Of a stretch of 64,000 bases of DNA, positions 50,256 through 57,462 are shown in pieces. The notes under the pieces are model-generated. The model had not been told where the DNA came from, ran no database searches, and was given only the letters and a program-made list of their open reading frames with translations. Position 1 is the stretch's first letter; every line of letters starts with the position of its first letter. The position numbers were made by a program, and so were the translations under genes. Source of the DNA: CAYJFQ01 sp964369955 (lineage in GTDB: Bacteria; Bacillota_I; Bacilli_A; Erysipelotrichales; Erysipelotrichaceae); the NCBI GenBank assembly GCA_964369955.1, contig CAYJFQ010000005.1, forward strand, positions 24,317 to 88,316, in the 5' to 3' direction.

Positions 50256-50264
50256 TGGTAAAAT
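50256..50264 (+). promoter_or_regulatory. Extended -10 (TGGTAAAAT) before DUF4438 gene
   Basis: TATGGTAAAAT identical to that at 48764-48774; -10 at 50259-50264, 24 nt before the ATG, followed by TAGGAGA. Confidence 0.5.
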
Positions 50265-50288
50265 ATTTCTTATAGGAGAAAATAGAAA

Positions 50289-51149
50289 ATGAAGACAAAC
50301 GTAAACAAATTAGTTATGCAGTCAATTCAAGGGAAAGTACATCACCCAGTAATGCGACAACCAGGTTATCGTATTGGATCTGATGGTAAACCAAGAATTG
50401 TACCAGCTACTGCCGGAATTACTTACAACTATAAAATAGGTGATGAGTGTATGGGGATTATCGGAGATCATGTAGAACCAGGGGTTAGTGCTAAAAACGC
50501 TGATACATTTGAAGATGGAGCATTCAATACGTTTGCATGTGTTGGAAACATTGCAAAAGTTGTTAGTGGAGATGCAAAAGGGAAATTAGGAGTTGTCACT
50601 GGGAAGCACGGTGGTGCTGATCATGTTATGTGTTACTTTGATGAAGAAACATTAGAGGCAATGACAATTGATGATAAAATTCTTGTGAAAGCTTTTGGCA
50701 CAGGGCTAGAATTGACAGACTACCCAACAATAACTTGCATGAATTTAGACCCAAGCTTATTAGATAAATTAAACATTAAAGAAGAAAATGGGTATATCGA
50801 AGTTGGAGTAACACATATTGTTCCAGCTGAATTAATGGGATCTGGATTAGGTGTTAGTAGTATGTATCAAGGAGATTACGATATTATGACTCGTGATTCT
50901 CAATCTTATAAAGATTATAATTTAGATTCATTGCGTTTCGGCGATTTAGTGTTTATTAAGGATCATCATAATGCATATGGTCCAGATTACTTAAAAAATG
51001 CGGGAACTCTAGGAGTTATAATTCATGGGGACTCTTATATTTCAGGGCACGGACCTGGAGTTACAGTTTTACTAACAGGTAAAGATAGCGTTATTAGGCC
51101 AATTATTAATGCGGATGCAAACATCGCAAATTACTTGTTAGATAAATAA
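50289..51149 (+). CDS. DUF4438 domain protein
   Basis: A 286-residue soluble protein that I assign to DUF4438 from its overall pattern: VHHPVMRQPGYRI, GDHVEPGVSA, FACVGN, GVVTGKHGGADHVMCYF, LLDKL, MGSGLG and a late GDSYISGHGPGVTVLLTG. Function unknown; several His/Asp-rich glycine loops (GDHVEPG, GKHGGADH, SGHGPG) look like metal or phosphate sites. Its gene has its own promoter and TAGGAGA site, and is followed by a strong terminator, so it is monocistronic. Confidence 0.65.
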   Translation: MKTNVNKLVMQSIQGKVHHPVMRQPGYRIGSDGKPRIVPATAGITYNYKIGDECMGIIGDHVEPGVSAKNADTFEDGAFNTFACVGNIAKVVSGDAKGKLGVVTGKHGGADHVMCYFDEETLEAMTIDDKILVKAFGTGLELTDYPTITCMNLDPSLLDKLNIKEENGYIEVGVTHIVPAELMGSGLGVSSMYQGDYDIMTRDSQSYKDYNLDSLRFGDLVFIKDHHNAYGPDYLKNAGTLGVIIHGDSYISGHGPGVTVLLTGKDSVIRPIINADANIANYLLDK

Positions 51150-51499
51150 AATAAGATACCGTAAAAGTATTTTATAATGAAATATCATGTGTTTTATTGA
51201 TAATTTAACAGATAGCATAGCTATCTGTTTTTTTCTATATTGTAAGTTAAAAGCAATATGTATTATACATTTAGAGTAGTTTATGCAACAATTCTAATAG
51301 GTACCGTTAGTTTGGTGAAAAAATTAAAGAATGAAATCAGCAGATATTGTAGACGTAAATAAATAAACAATAGGTGCGATAGAAAAAAATGGATACAAAC
51401 CAACTATTTTACTTTGTCTTGCTATATGCTGAACACTAAATAGTCTATTCCAAAAGCATTATGATGAATGAAATTTATATAATTAGGAGGAGTATTTTT
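51150..51499. other. 350-bp gap with terminator and possible decayed coding
   Basis: After the terminator at 51207-51234 the stretch holds no open frame of useful length. Short frames joined by stops near 51330-51430 (for example a start at 51331 broken at 51361, and an ATG at 51390 ending at 51440) may be a decayed gene. No RNA motif recognised. Confidence 0.35.
51207..51234 (+). terminator. Intrinsic terminator after DUF4438 gene
   Basis: AACAGATAGC (51207-51216) pairs with GCTATCTGTT (51220-51229) and a run of seven T follows. Confidence 0.88.
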
Positions 51500-51997
51500 G
51501 TGGAATTAAGGAATGTTAAATTAAAGGAAGTTGATATAGTGATGAGTATTATTGATGATGCTAAAAAACATTTGAAGGAACAAGGAATAGATCAATGGCA
51601 AACAGGTTATCCGGACTATACGTGCATAAAAAATGACGCATTAAATAAAATAGGGTATTTTATCGTTGATAGTGGTGATATCTTGGGATATTTGTGCATT
51701 GATTTTAATGGAGAACCTGCATATGAAAATTTAGACGGTACTTGGGCAAGCGATACTAAGTATGTTGTTATTCATCGTATGGCGTTTGTTAAAAATTCAA
51801 GAGGCAAAAATTTGTCTAGTATAGTTTTTAAATTGGTTGAGGACATGAGTAGAGAAAAAGAGGTTTATTATTCTAGAGTTGATACAGATGCAGATAATTT
51901 GAAAATGCAACATGTTCTAAAGAAAAATGGTTTCAGATTTCGAGGGACCATATGGTTTGATAACAGTGAAAAAATAGCATTTGATAAAGTGTTTTGA
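51500..51997 (+). CDS. GNAT-family acetyltransferase
   Basis: A 165-residue GNAT protein. The opening ELRNVKLKEVDIVMSIIDDAKKHLKEQGIDQWQTGYP and later VVIHRMAFVKNSRGKNLSSIVF (acetyl-CoA loop) and RVDTDADNLKMQHVLKKNGF are typical of a small-molecule acetyltransferase group common in Bacillota. I use the GTG at 51500, 9 nt after AGGAGG; an in-frame ATG at 51461 lies before that site. Substrate unknown. It stands alone between terminators. Confidence 0.82.
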   Translation: MELRNVKLKEVDIVMSIIDDAKKHLKEQGIDQWQTGYPDYTCIKNDALNKIGYFIVDSGDILGYLCIDFNGEPAYENLDGTWASDTKYVVIHRMAFVKNSRGKNLSSIVFKLVEDMSREKEVYYSRVDTDADNLKMQHVLKKNGFRFRGTIWFDNSEKIAFDKVF

Positions 51998-52030
51998 CTA
52001 TATCTAACGCACTATAAACACTATCTATTT

Positions 52031-52070
52031 AAAATAGTCACTGTCTTCCTCGATAGTGACTATTTTATAT
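52031..52070. terminator. Strong bidirectional hairpin
   Basis: A 15-bp stem with one G-T pair (52031-52045 with 52052-52066), loop TTCCTC, T-rich flank. It follows the GNAT gene and precedes the converging transporter. Confidence 0.85.
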
Positions 52071-52114
52071 CATTTTGAGAGCAGCTACATATTAGCAGCT
52101 CTTTTTATTGGATT

Positions 52115-52137
52115 AAAAAAGGCAATTTTCATTGCCT
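52115..52137 (-). terminator. Terminator of the UMF1-type transporter gene
   Basis: AGGCAAT (52120-52126) pairs with ATTGCCT (52131-52137); the minus strand continues with TTTTTT. Confidence 0.75.
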
Positions 52138-52142
52138 TATTT

Positions 52143-53441
52143 CTATCTACTTTTATTAGCTAAGTCAACTGATTTCGCCATATCTTTGTGACCGTATACA
52201 AAGATTATTCCACCGATTAAGAATAAAATGATTAAACTTAACACTCCAAGTGATGATTTACCAGTGAACATAGTGATTTGCGCTACTAAGAAAGGTCCGA
52301 TAACAGAAGCGAACTTACCGAAAATATCGAAAAATCCGAAGTACTCGTTACTATTTTCTGCAGGCACCATTTTTCCAAATTGTGCTCTTGAAAGTGATTG
52401 GATACCACCTTGTACTGTCCCTACCATACAAGCCATAGTCCAAAATAAAATAGTGGCAGTCTGTAGTGCGGCAGGATCTCCTGGATTACTTTCGACAATA
52501 TAACCCATATAGAATCCTACAATTGTAATACAGAAATAAATTGCAATTGCGCCACCAATCATTTTGAAGGCACCTAATTTTTTTGCGAATTTTCCAAACA
52601 ATATCGAAGACGGAACGCCGATTAATTGAGTAACAAGTAACGCAAGAATCATTCCTACCGTCCCGATTCCTAATGTAGTACCGTAAGAAGTGGACATTGT
52701 AATGATTGTCCCTACTCCGTCAATATAGAAGAAATATGCAATCATGAATAAGAATAAACCACGATTTTTCGAAATTGATTTTAATGTTTTTCTTAAGTTT
52801 GAGAAAGTATTTTTAACAACTGCTATTGGTTTATCTTCTTTGTAGTGGACTTGCTTAACATTTAATAACATTGGAATACTAAATAATGCCCACCATAATG
52901 AAGTGATAACAACTGCAATCTTAACCCCTAATGGGTTTTCCATTCCTAAGATCATCATAATAATAATTGAAATAACAAAGGCAATAGTACTACCACCAAT
53001 ATAACCCATCGCAAAGCCCCAACTTGAGACAGTGTCCATTTTCTTTGGTGTAGTAACATCAGTTAAGAAAGAATCATAGTACAAACACGAACCTTGGAAA
53101 CCGATATAAGAAATTACATAACCAATTAACATCCCTTGCCATACATCACTAATAGCCATAAGTAAAGTAAAAGTAATCCCCATGATCGCAAAGAAACCCC
53201 AGAATTTTTTCTTCATTCCTTTACAATCAGCTACTGCTCCTAATACAGGTCCTAATAAAGCAACTATCAATGTCGCAAATGATGTTCCAATTCCCCACCA
53301 TTGGATACCCAAAGTATTTTCTCCTAATACAGAAGTGAAATAAATTGGGAAGATAGCGGCCATAATGTTTGTTGCATAGACTGAGTTCGCCCAATCATAC
53401 ATTATCCAAGACCATTCAATTTTTGTGAATAATTTTTTCAT
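52143..53441 (-). CDS. UMF1/Atg22-like MFS transporter
   Basis: A 432-residue twelve-helix major facilitator. The N-terminal WIMYDWANSVYATNIM motif is diagnostic of the UMF1 family (bacterial relatives of yeast Atg22, an amino acid effluxer). GPVLGAVADCKGMKKKFW and the later VGTVQGGIQSLSRAQFGKMVP loop are conserved. Substrate uncertain, possibly amino acid or sugar export. AGGAGG lies 6 nt before the ATG. It follows the GNAT gene at 53451 after 9 nt on the same strand. Confidence 0.88.
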   Translation of the reverse strand: MKKLFTKIEWSWIMYDWANSVYATNIMAAIFPIYFTSVLGENTLGIQWWGIGTSFATLIVALLGPVLGAVADCKGMKKKFWGFFAIMGITFTLLMAISDVWQGMLIGYVISYIGFQGSCLYYDSFLTDVTTPKKMDTVSSWGFAMGYIGGSTIAFVISIIIMMILGMENPLGVKIAVVITSLWWALFSIPMLLNVKQVHYKEDKPIAVVKNTFSNLRKTLKSISKNRGLFLFMIAYFFYIDGVGTIITMSTSYGTTLGIGTVGMILALLVTQLIGVPSSILFGKFAKKLGAFKMIGGAIAIYFCITIVGFYMGYIVESNPGDPAALQTATILFWTMACMVGTVQGGIQSLSRAQFGKMVPAENSNEYFGFFDIFGKFASVIGPFLVAQITMFTGKSSLGVLSLIILFLIGGIIFVYGHKDMAKSVDLANKSR

Positions 53442-53450
53442 TCTATCCTC

Positions 53451-53873
53451 CTATAAAAGCTTTTCTACTGTTTGATGAGCTATATTAGCCTCGTAGAATA
53501 CCTCAGAAATAATTTTATAATCATTTTTAAGATAAAACTCTAAAGCATGAGATTGACTTGAAAGCGCAATTTTTTTAATTCCCATTTCTTTTACTGTTTT
53601 TTCTGCATTTTGAATAAGTTTTCTACCTACTCCTTTTGAGCGATATTCTTTAGAAACGGCCATTCTCCCCAACTTACAATAGTCATCCTTTATCACAATT
53701 CTACATGTACCTACCACTTTTTCTTGGTCTATTGCTACAAAGTGGGTAGCAGTGATGTCTAACTCATCTAATTCGATATTAATATCGACATTTTGTTCGT
53801 TGACAAATACTTCTTTCCTTAATAACATTAGCCCAAAAAATTCATTTTGTTGATTTGCGATTTTTACTTTCAT
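53451..53873 (-). CDS. GNAT-family acetyltransferase (YjcF/ElaA-like)
   Basis: A 140-residue GNAT with LRKEVFVNEQNVD at the start, GTCRIVIKDDYCKLGRMAVSKEYRSKGVGRKLI (acetyl-CoA loop RSKGVG), and ALSSQSHALEFYLKNDY. These match the YjcF/ElaA group, whose substrates are poorly known. The gene has no Shine-Dalgarno site: TATAAT ends 6 nt before the ATG, which predicts a leaderless transcript. It is followed on the same strand by the UMF1-type transporter. Confidence 0.87.
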   Translation of the reverse strand: MKVKIANQQNEFFGLMLLRKEVFVNEQNVDINIELDELDITATHFVAIDQEKVVGTCRIVIKDDYCKLGRMAVSKEYRSKGVGRKLIQNAEKTVKEMGIKKIALSSQSHALEFYLKNDYKIISEVFYEANIAHQTVEKLL

Positions 53874-53879
53874 GAGTCA

Positions 53880-53885
53880 ATTATA
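53880..53885 (-). promoter_or_regulatory. GNAT -10 box abutting start codon
   Basis: Consensus TATAAT on the minus strand (53885-53880) ends 6 nt before the ATG; the -35 region (TAGTTT) is weak. Confidence 0.45.
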
Positions 53886-54017
53886 ACTAATATAAATTGA
53901 TAAAACTACATTTAAATGAAATTGTCCATTCTTTTTGGTAAAATTAAGAATGGTAAAGAAACTTGTATTAACAAATAATTCTTATCTGATGGATAATGAT
54001 ATTAATAGGAGTAAATA

Positions 54018-54725
54018 ATGAATAGATTGCAGAGATTAGAAATATTAATTGGTGAAGAAAAAATTAAAAAGCTCCAAAATCACAAAGTAATGATCTTTGG
54101 CCTAGGTGGTGTTGGAGGTTTTGTAGTTGAGACAATAGTTAGAAGTGGAGTGGGGGAAGTTGTACTTGTAGACTTTGACATAATTGAGAAAGATAACTAT
54201 AATCGGCAAATCATCGCGACTGATAATTGTTTAGGACAAACTAAAGGAGAAGCATTTTTAAAAAGAATTAAATCAATTAATCCGGAGTGTAAAGTTACTC
54301 TAGTTAGTAAATTTATCTTACCAGATAATTTAAATAATTTAGATTTCTCAGATCTTGATTTTATAGTCGATGCGATTGATACAATTTCTACAAAACTAGC
54401 TATTATTAAAAAGGCAAAAGAACTAGAGATACCGATAATAAGTTCAATGGGATTTGGCAATAAATTAGATGTTACTAAAATTCAAATAACTGACATAACA
54501 AAAACAGAAATGTGTCCACTTGCGAAAGTGATAAGAAATGAACTTAAAAAACAAAGAATTAATAAAGTGAAAGTAGCTTATTCCAAAGAAAAACCATTAA
54601 TTCCTCTTGTGAAGATTTTTAAAGAAAACAATAAAGTTGTAGTTGGTAGTTATCTACCGGTAGTGGCGATAGCTGGAATAATGATTGGGGATTATGTGGT
54701 TAAGGAGCTAATTAATGAAAAATAA
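54018..54725 (+). CDS. tcdA: tRNA threonylcarbamoyladenosine dehydratase (TcdA)
   Basis: E1-like ThiF-family enzyme that cyclises t6A37 in tRNA to ct6A using ATP. The 235 residues have the nucleotide loop GLGGVGGFVVE, VLVDFDIIEKDNYNRQ (the D-x-(5)-N-x2-R/Q adenylation motif), VDAIDTISTK and SSMGFGNKLDVT, which separate TcdA from MoeB/ThiF; no CxxC zinc pair is seen. TAGGAG lies 7 nt before the ATG. It overlaps the malic enzyme gene by 11 nt. A TGGTAAAAT element lies upstream at 53936. Confidence 0.9.
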   Translation: MNRLQRLEILIGEEKIKKLQNHKVMIFGLGGVGGFVVETIVRSGVGEVVLVDFDIIEKDNYNRQIIATDNCLGQTKGEAFLKRIKSINPECKVTLVSKFILPDNLNNLDFSDLDFIVDAIDTISTKLAIIKKAKELEIPIISSMGFGNKLDVTKIQITDITKTEMCPLAKVIRNELKKQRINKVKVAYSKEKPLIPLVKIFKENNKVVVGSYLPVVAIAGIMIGDYVVKELINEK

Positions 54726-55884
54726 TATCTATGAAAAATCTTTAGAATTACACCAAAAACACCATGGAAAAATCGAAATCACAAGTAAAATTACAGTGAA
54801 CAACAAGAGTGATTTAGCTTTGTCCTATTCCCCGGGGGTGGCTGCACCTTGTTTAAAGATCAAAGAGAATCCAAAGAATGTTTATAAATATACAAATAAA
54901 GGAAACCTTGTAGCAGTTATTAGTGATGGTAGCGCAGTCTTAGGACTAGGCAATATTGGTGCTATGGCCGGAATTCCAGTAATGGAGGGTAAAAGTCTAC
55001 TGTTTAAAGAGTTTGCAGGGATTGACGCAATTCCGCTATGTTTAGAAACAAATGACCTGGATGAAATAGTGAGAACTGTTAAACTATTAAGTAATAATTT
55101 TGGAGGTATTAATTTAGAAGATATTTCGGCTCCACGTTGCTTTGAAATTGAAGAACGCTTAATTAATGAGTGTGATATTCCTGTTTTTCATGATGATCAA
55201 CATGGAACTGCAATTGTTTGTGGAGCTGCTTTACTGAATAGTTTAAAACTAGTTGGTAAAGAATTGGCGAAGATTAAGGTTGTTTTTAGTGGTGCTGGAG
55301 CTGCAGCTATCGCTTGTGGCGATTTATTATTTGCGTTAGGTGTTAAAGATATTAGTTATTGTGATATTGATGGTGCTTTGTACTTAGGTAGAGAGAACTT
55401 TGTTGGTAAGTATCTTGAAGTTGTCAATAAAACTAATCTTAGTCAAGAAAAAGGTGATCTAAGAGATTTAATTAAAGATGCCGATGTTTTTATTGGTTTG
55501 TCAGTGGGTGAACTTGTTGACAAATCAATGATTGAGAGTATGGCTGATAAACCAATTGTTTTTGCGATGGCTAACCCTACTCCTGAAATATCTTATACAG
55601 ATGCTTTAGAAGCTGGTGCTTACATAGTTGGCACTGGAAGAAGTGATTATCCTAATCAAATTAATAACTTATTAGCTTTCCCTGGGGTCTTTAAAGGTGC
55701 ATTAAAAAGTAGAGCTAAAAAAATTGACTTATCTATGAAACTGGCTGCTACATATGGATTAGCTAATATTATTAAAGAAGAAGATTTAAGAACTGATTAT
55801 ATTATTGCCGATCCATTTGATAAGAGTGTTGTTGAGGTTGTATCTGCGGCAGTGTATAATCAAGTAGTAAAAGGGAGAGAGTAA
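54715..55884 (+). CDS. NAD-dependent malic enzyme (malate dehydrogenase, decarboxylating)
   Basis: Oxidatively decarboxylates malate to pyruvate. The 389 residues fit the short bacterial type without phosphotransacetylase domain. Seen are LALSYSPGVAAPC (catalytic Tyr), GSAVLGLGNIGAMAGIPVMEGK (lysine), NLEDISAPRCFEIEE (metal Glu/Asp), FHDDQHGTAIV, the Rossmann VVFSGAGAAAIACGD and FAMANPTPEI. Cofactor preference is inferred. It is the second gene of the tcdA operon and precedes a HAD phosphatase by 2 nt. Confidence 0.93.
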   Translation: MKNNIYEKSLELHQKHHGKIEITSKITVNNKSDLALSYSPGVAAPCLKIKENPKNVYKYTNKGNLVAVISDGSAVLGLGNIGAMAGIPVMEGKSLLFKEFAGIDAIPLCLETNDLDEIVRTVKLLSNNFGGINLEDISAPRCFEIEERLINECDIPVFHDDQHGTAIVCGAALLNSLKLVGKELAKIKVVFSGAGAAAIACGDLLFALGVKDISYCDIDGALYLGRENFVGKYLEVVNKTNLSQEKGDLRDLIKDADVFIGLSVGELVDKSMIESMADKPIVFAMANPTPEISYTDALEAGAYIVGTGRSDYPNQINNLLAFPGVFKGALKSRAKKIDLSMKLAATYGLANIIKEEDLRTDYIIADPFDKSVVEVVSAAVYNQVVKGRE

Positions 55885-55886
55885 TT

Positions 55887-56687
55887 ATGAAAAAAACCGC
55901 ATTCTTTTTTGATGTTGATGGGACTTTGATTGATGCTAATGACCATTCGGTACAAGAAAGTACAATAAGCTCTTTAAGAGAATTAAAAAAACTAGGGCAT
56001 AAAGTTCATGTCTGTACAGGTAGAGATGTAAGAATGGTTAAATATTTAGGTGTTACTGATATCTGTGATTTTGATGGAATGATTTGTTGTAATGGACAAG
56101 CCTTATATGACGGAAATTCAAAGGCAATAAGTTTATTAGGTTTAGAGAAGAAAGTTATTGAAGATATTTTCAATTTTTGTGATAAGACTGATGAATTAAC
56201 TTATATGATAATTTGTGATGGCTATACATTGGCACCTCATGGAATTACTGATTATATGGAAGATTGTTTAAATAAATTAAATGAATCTTTAGATTTAGTA
56301 CACCGTGATTTTGACCACAATCAAGATACGGCCTTAATGATTCTAGTATTCTCAAAAGATTATGATTATGATTTTACAATTTTTAATGAAGTAGCAGATG
56401 TTTTAGTCATTTTGGGTCTTTTCAATTATGTGGATTTAAATCATAAAACAGTTAATAAAGCTAAAGGGATGAAAAAATATATCGAAATGAATAATTTAGA
56501 TGACCACCAAATTATTTTCTTTGGAGATGGTGGGAATGATATTGAAGGTTTAGAAATGGCTGATATCGGAATCGCAATGGGCAATGCATCAGATATAGTT
56601 AAACAATCAGCCGACCATGTAACTACTCATATTAAAGAAGATGGAATTTACCAAGCTTTAGTTAACCTTGGTTTTATTGTAGCTTAG
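55887..56687 (+). CDS. Cof-type HAD phosphatase
   Basis: A 266-residue Cof/IIB HAD hydrolase, distinct from that at 8387. Motif I FFFDVDGTLIDA, motif II VCTGRD, a capping domain, and motif IV FFGDGGNDIEGLEMADIGIAMGNA. Substrate unknown; sugar phosphates or phosphorylated cofactors are usual. GGGAGAGAG precedes the ATG. It runs in the tcdA/malic enzyme operon, and its end holds the -35 of the next gene's promoter. Confidence 0.88.
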   Translation: MKKTAFFFDVDGTLIDANDHSVQESTISSLRELKKLGHKVHVCTGRDVRMVKYLGVTDICDFDGMICCNGQALYDGNSKAISLLGLEKKVIEDIFNFCDKTDELTYMIICDGYTLAPHGITDYMEDCLNKLNESLDLVHRDFDHNQDTALMILVFSKDYDYDFTIFNEVADVLVILGLFNYVDLNHKTVNKAKGMKKYIEMNNLDDHQIIFFGDGGNDIEGLEMADIGIAMGNASDIVKQSADHVTTHIKEDGIYQALVNLGFIVA

Positions 56688-56696
56688 TGGTAAAAT
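56668..56696 (+). promoter_or_regulatory. Internal extended -10 promoter before hydrolase gene
   Basis: TTGGTT (56668-56673), 17-nt spacer, TGGTAAAAT (-10 at 56691-56696). The -10 ends 7 nt before the ATG at 56704. Confidence 0.55.
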
Positions 56697-56703
56697 AGGT
56701 TTG

Positions 56704-57462
56704 ATGAAAAAAATAAAATGTTTAGATATAAATGTTAGTTATCATAAATCAGGAAAAGGAAAACAAGTTCTTATTTTGATGCACGGCTGGGGTGTTAGCA
56801 GTGAATTAATGGCGCCAATCAGTGATGCCCTTGATAAGTATTTTACAGTTTATAATATTGATTGGCCTGGTTTTGGTGAAAGCGATATTCCGACAAGATC
56901 GTTATCTACTGTTGATTATTGTGAAATTTTTAAAGCATTTGTCGATAACCTTAAAATAGTCGACCCGATTTTAATTGGTCATTCTTTTGGTTGTCGTATT
57001 GCCTTAAGATATGCCTCTGATAATCCTGTTAAAAAAATGATTCTAACAGGGGCTGCCGGATTAAAGCCTAAAAGAGGACTGGACTATTATGTGAAAGTTT
57101 ACTGTTATAAAATAATGAAAAATATCGCAAAAATACCAGGTTTGGATAAAATAATGACTAATAAAAAGATTGGCAGTGAAGATTACCAAGCTTTAAGCGG
57201 AATCATGCGTGAAACTTTTGTGAAAGTTGTTAATGAAGATGTTGCACCTTTATTACCAAAAGTTAAATGCGAAACTTTGTTAGTGTTTGGTGATAAAGAT
57301 GAATCCACTCCATTGTGGATGGGTGAATACCTTGAAAAGCATTTACCAAATGCTGGATTAGCTGTTTTCCAGGATGATGATCATTATGCCTATTTACATC
57401 AGTTAAATAGATTTATTAAGGTTTGTGAAATATTCTTAAAGGCGGAAATTAAAAATGTTTAA
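56704..57462 (+). CDS. Alpha/beta hydrolase
   Basis: A 252-residue alpha/beta hydrolase. LMHGWGVSSELM is the oxyanion segment, IGHSFGCRIAL the nucleophile elbow (Ser in GHSFG), VFGDKDESTP the acid and DDDHYAYL the histidine. Substrate unknown. The GKKI-like basic middle is not informative. The start at 56704 is chosen over the TTG just before it; AGGT only 3 nt upstream is a poor ribosome site, and the promoter geometry predicts a leaderless or near-leaderless mRNA. It overlaps the MurF-like gene by 8 nt, so a wall or lipid precursor link is possible. Confidence 0.85.
   Translation: MKKIKCLDINVSYHKSGKGKQVLILMHGWGVSSELMAPISDALDKYFTVYNIDWPGFGESDIPTRSLSTVDYCEIFKAFVDNLKIVDPILIGHSFGCRIALRYASDNPVKKMILTGAAGLKPKRGLDYYVKVYCYKIMKNIAKIPGLDKIMTNKKIGSEDYQALSGIMRETFVKVVNEDVAPLLPKVKCETLLVFGDKDESTPLWMGEYLEKHLPNAGLAVFQDDDHYAYLHQLNRFIKVCEIFLKAEIKNV

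Noticed and set aside
52077..52105. Second plus-strand terminator after the GNAT at 51500
   Set aside because: The GAGCAGCT/AGCAGCTC stem has a central A-A mismatch; with a T-run it may work, but the perfect hairpin at 52031 is sufficient.
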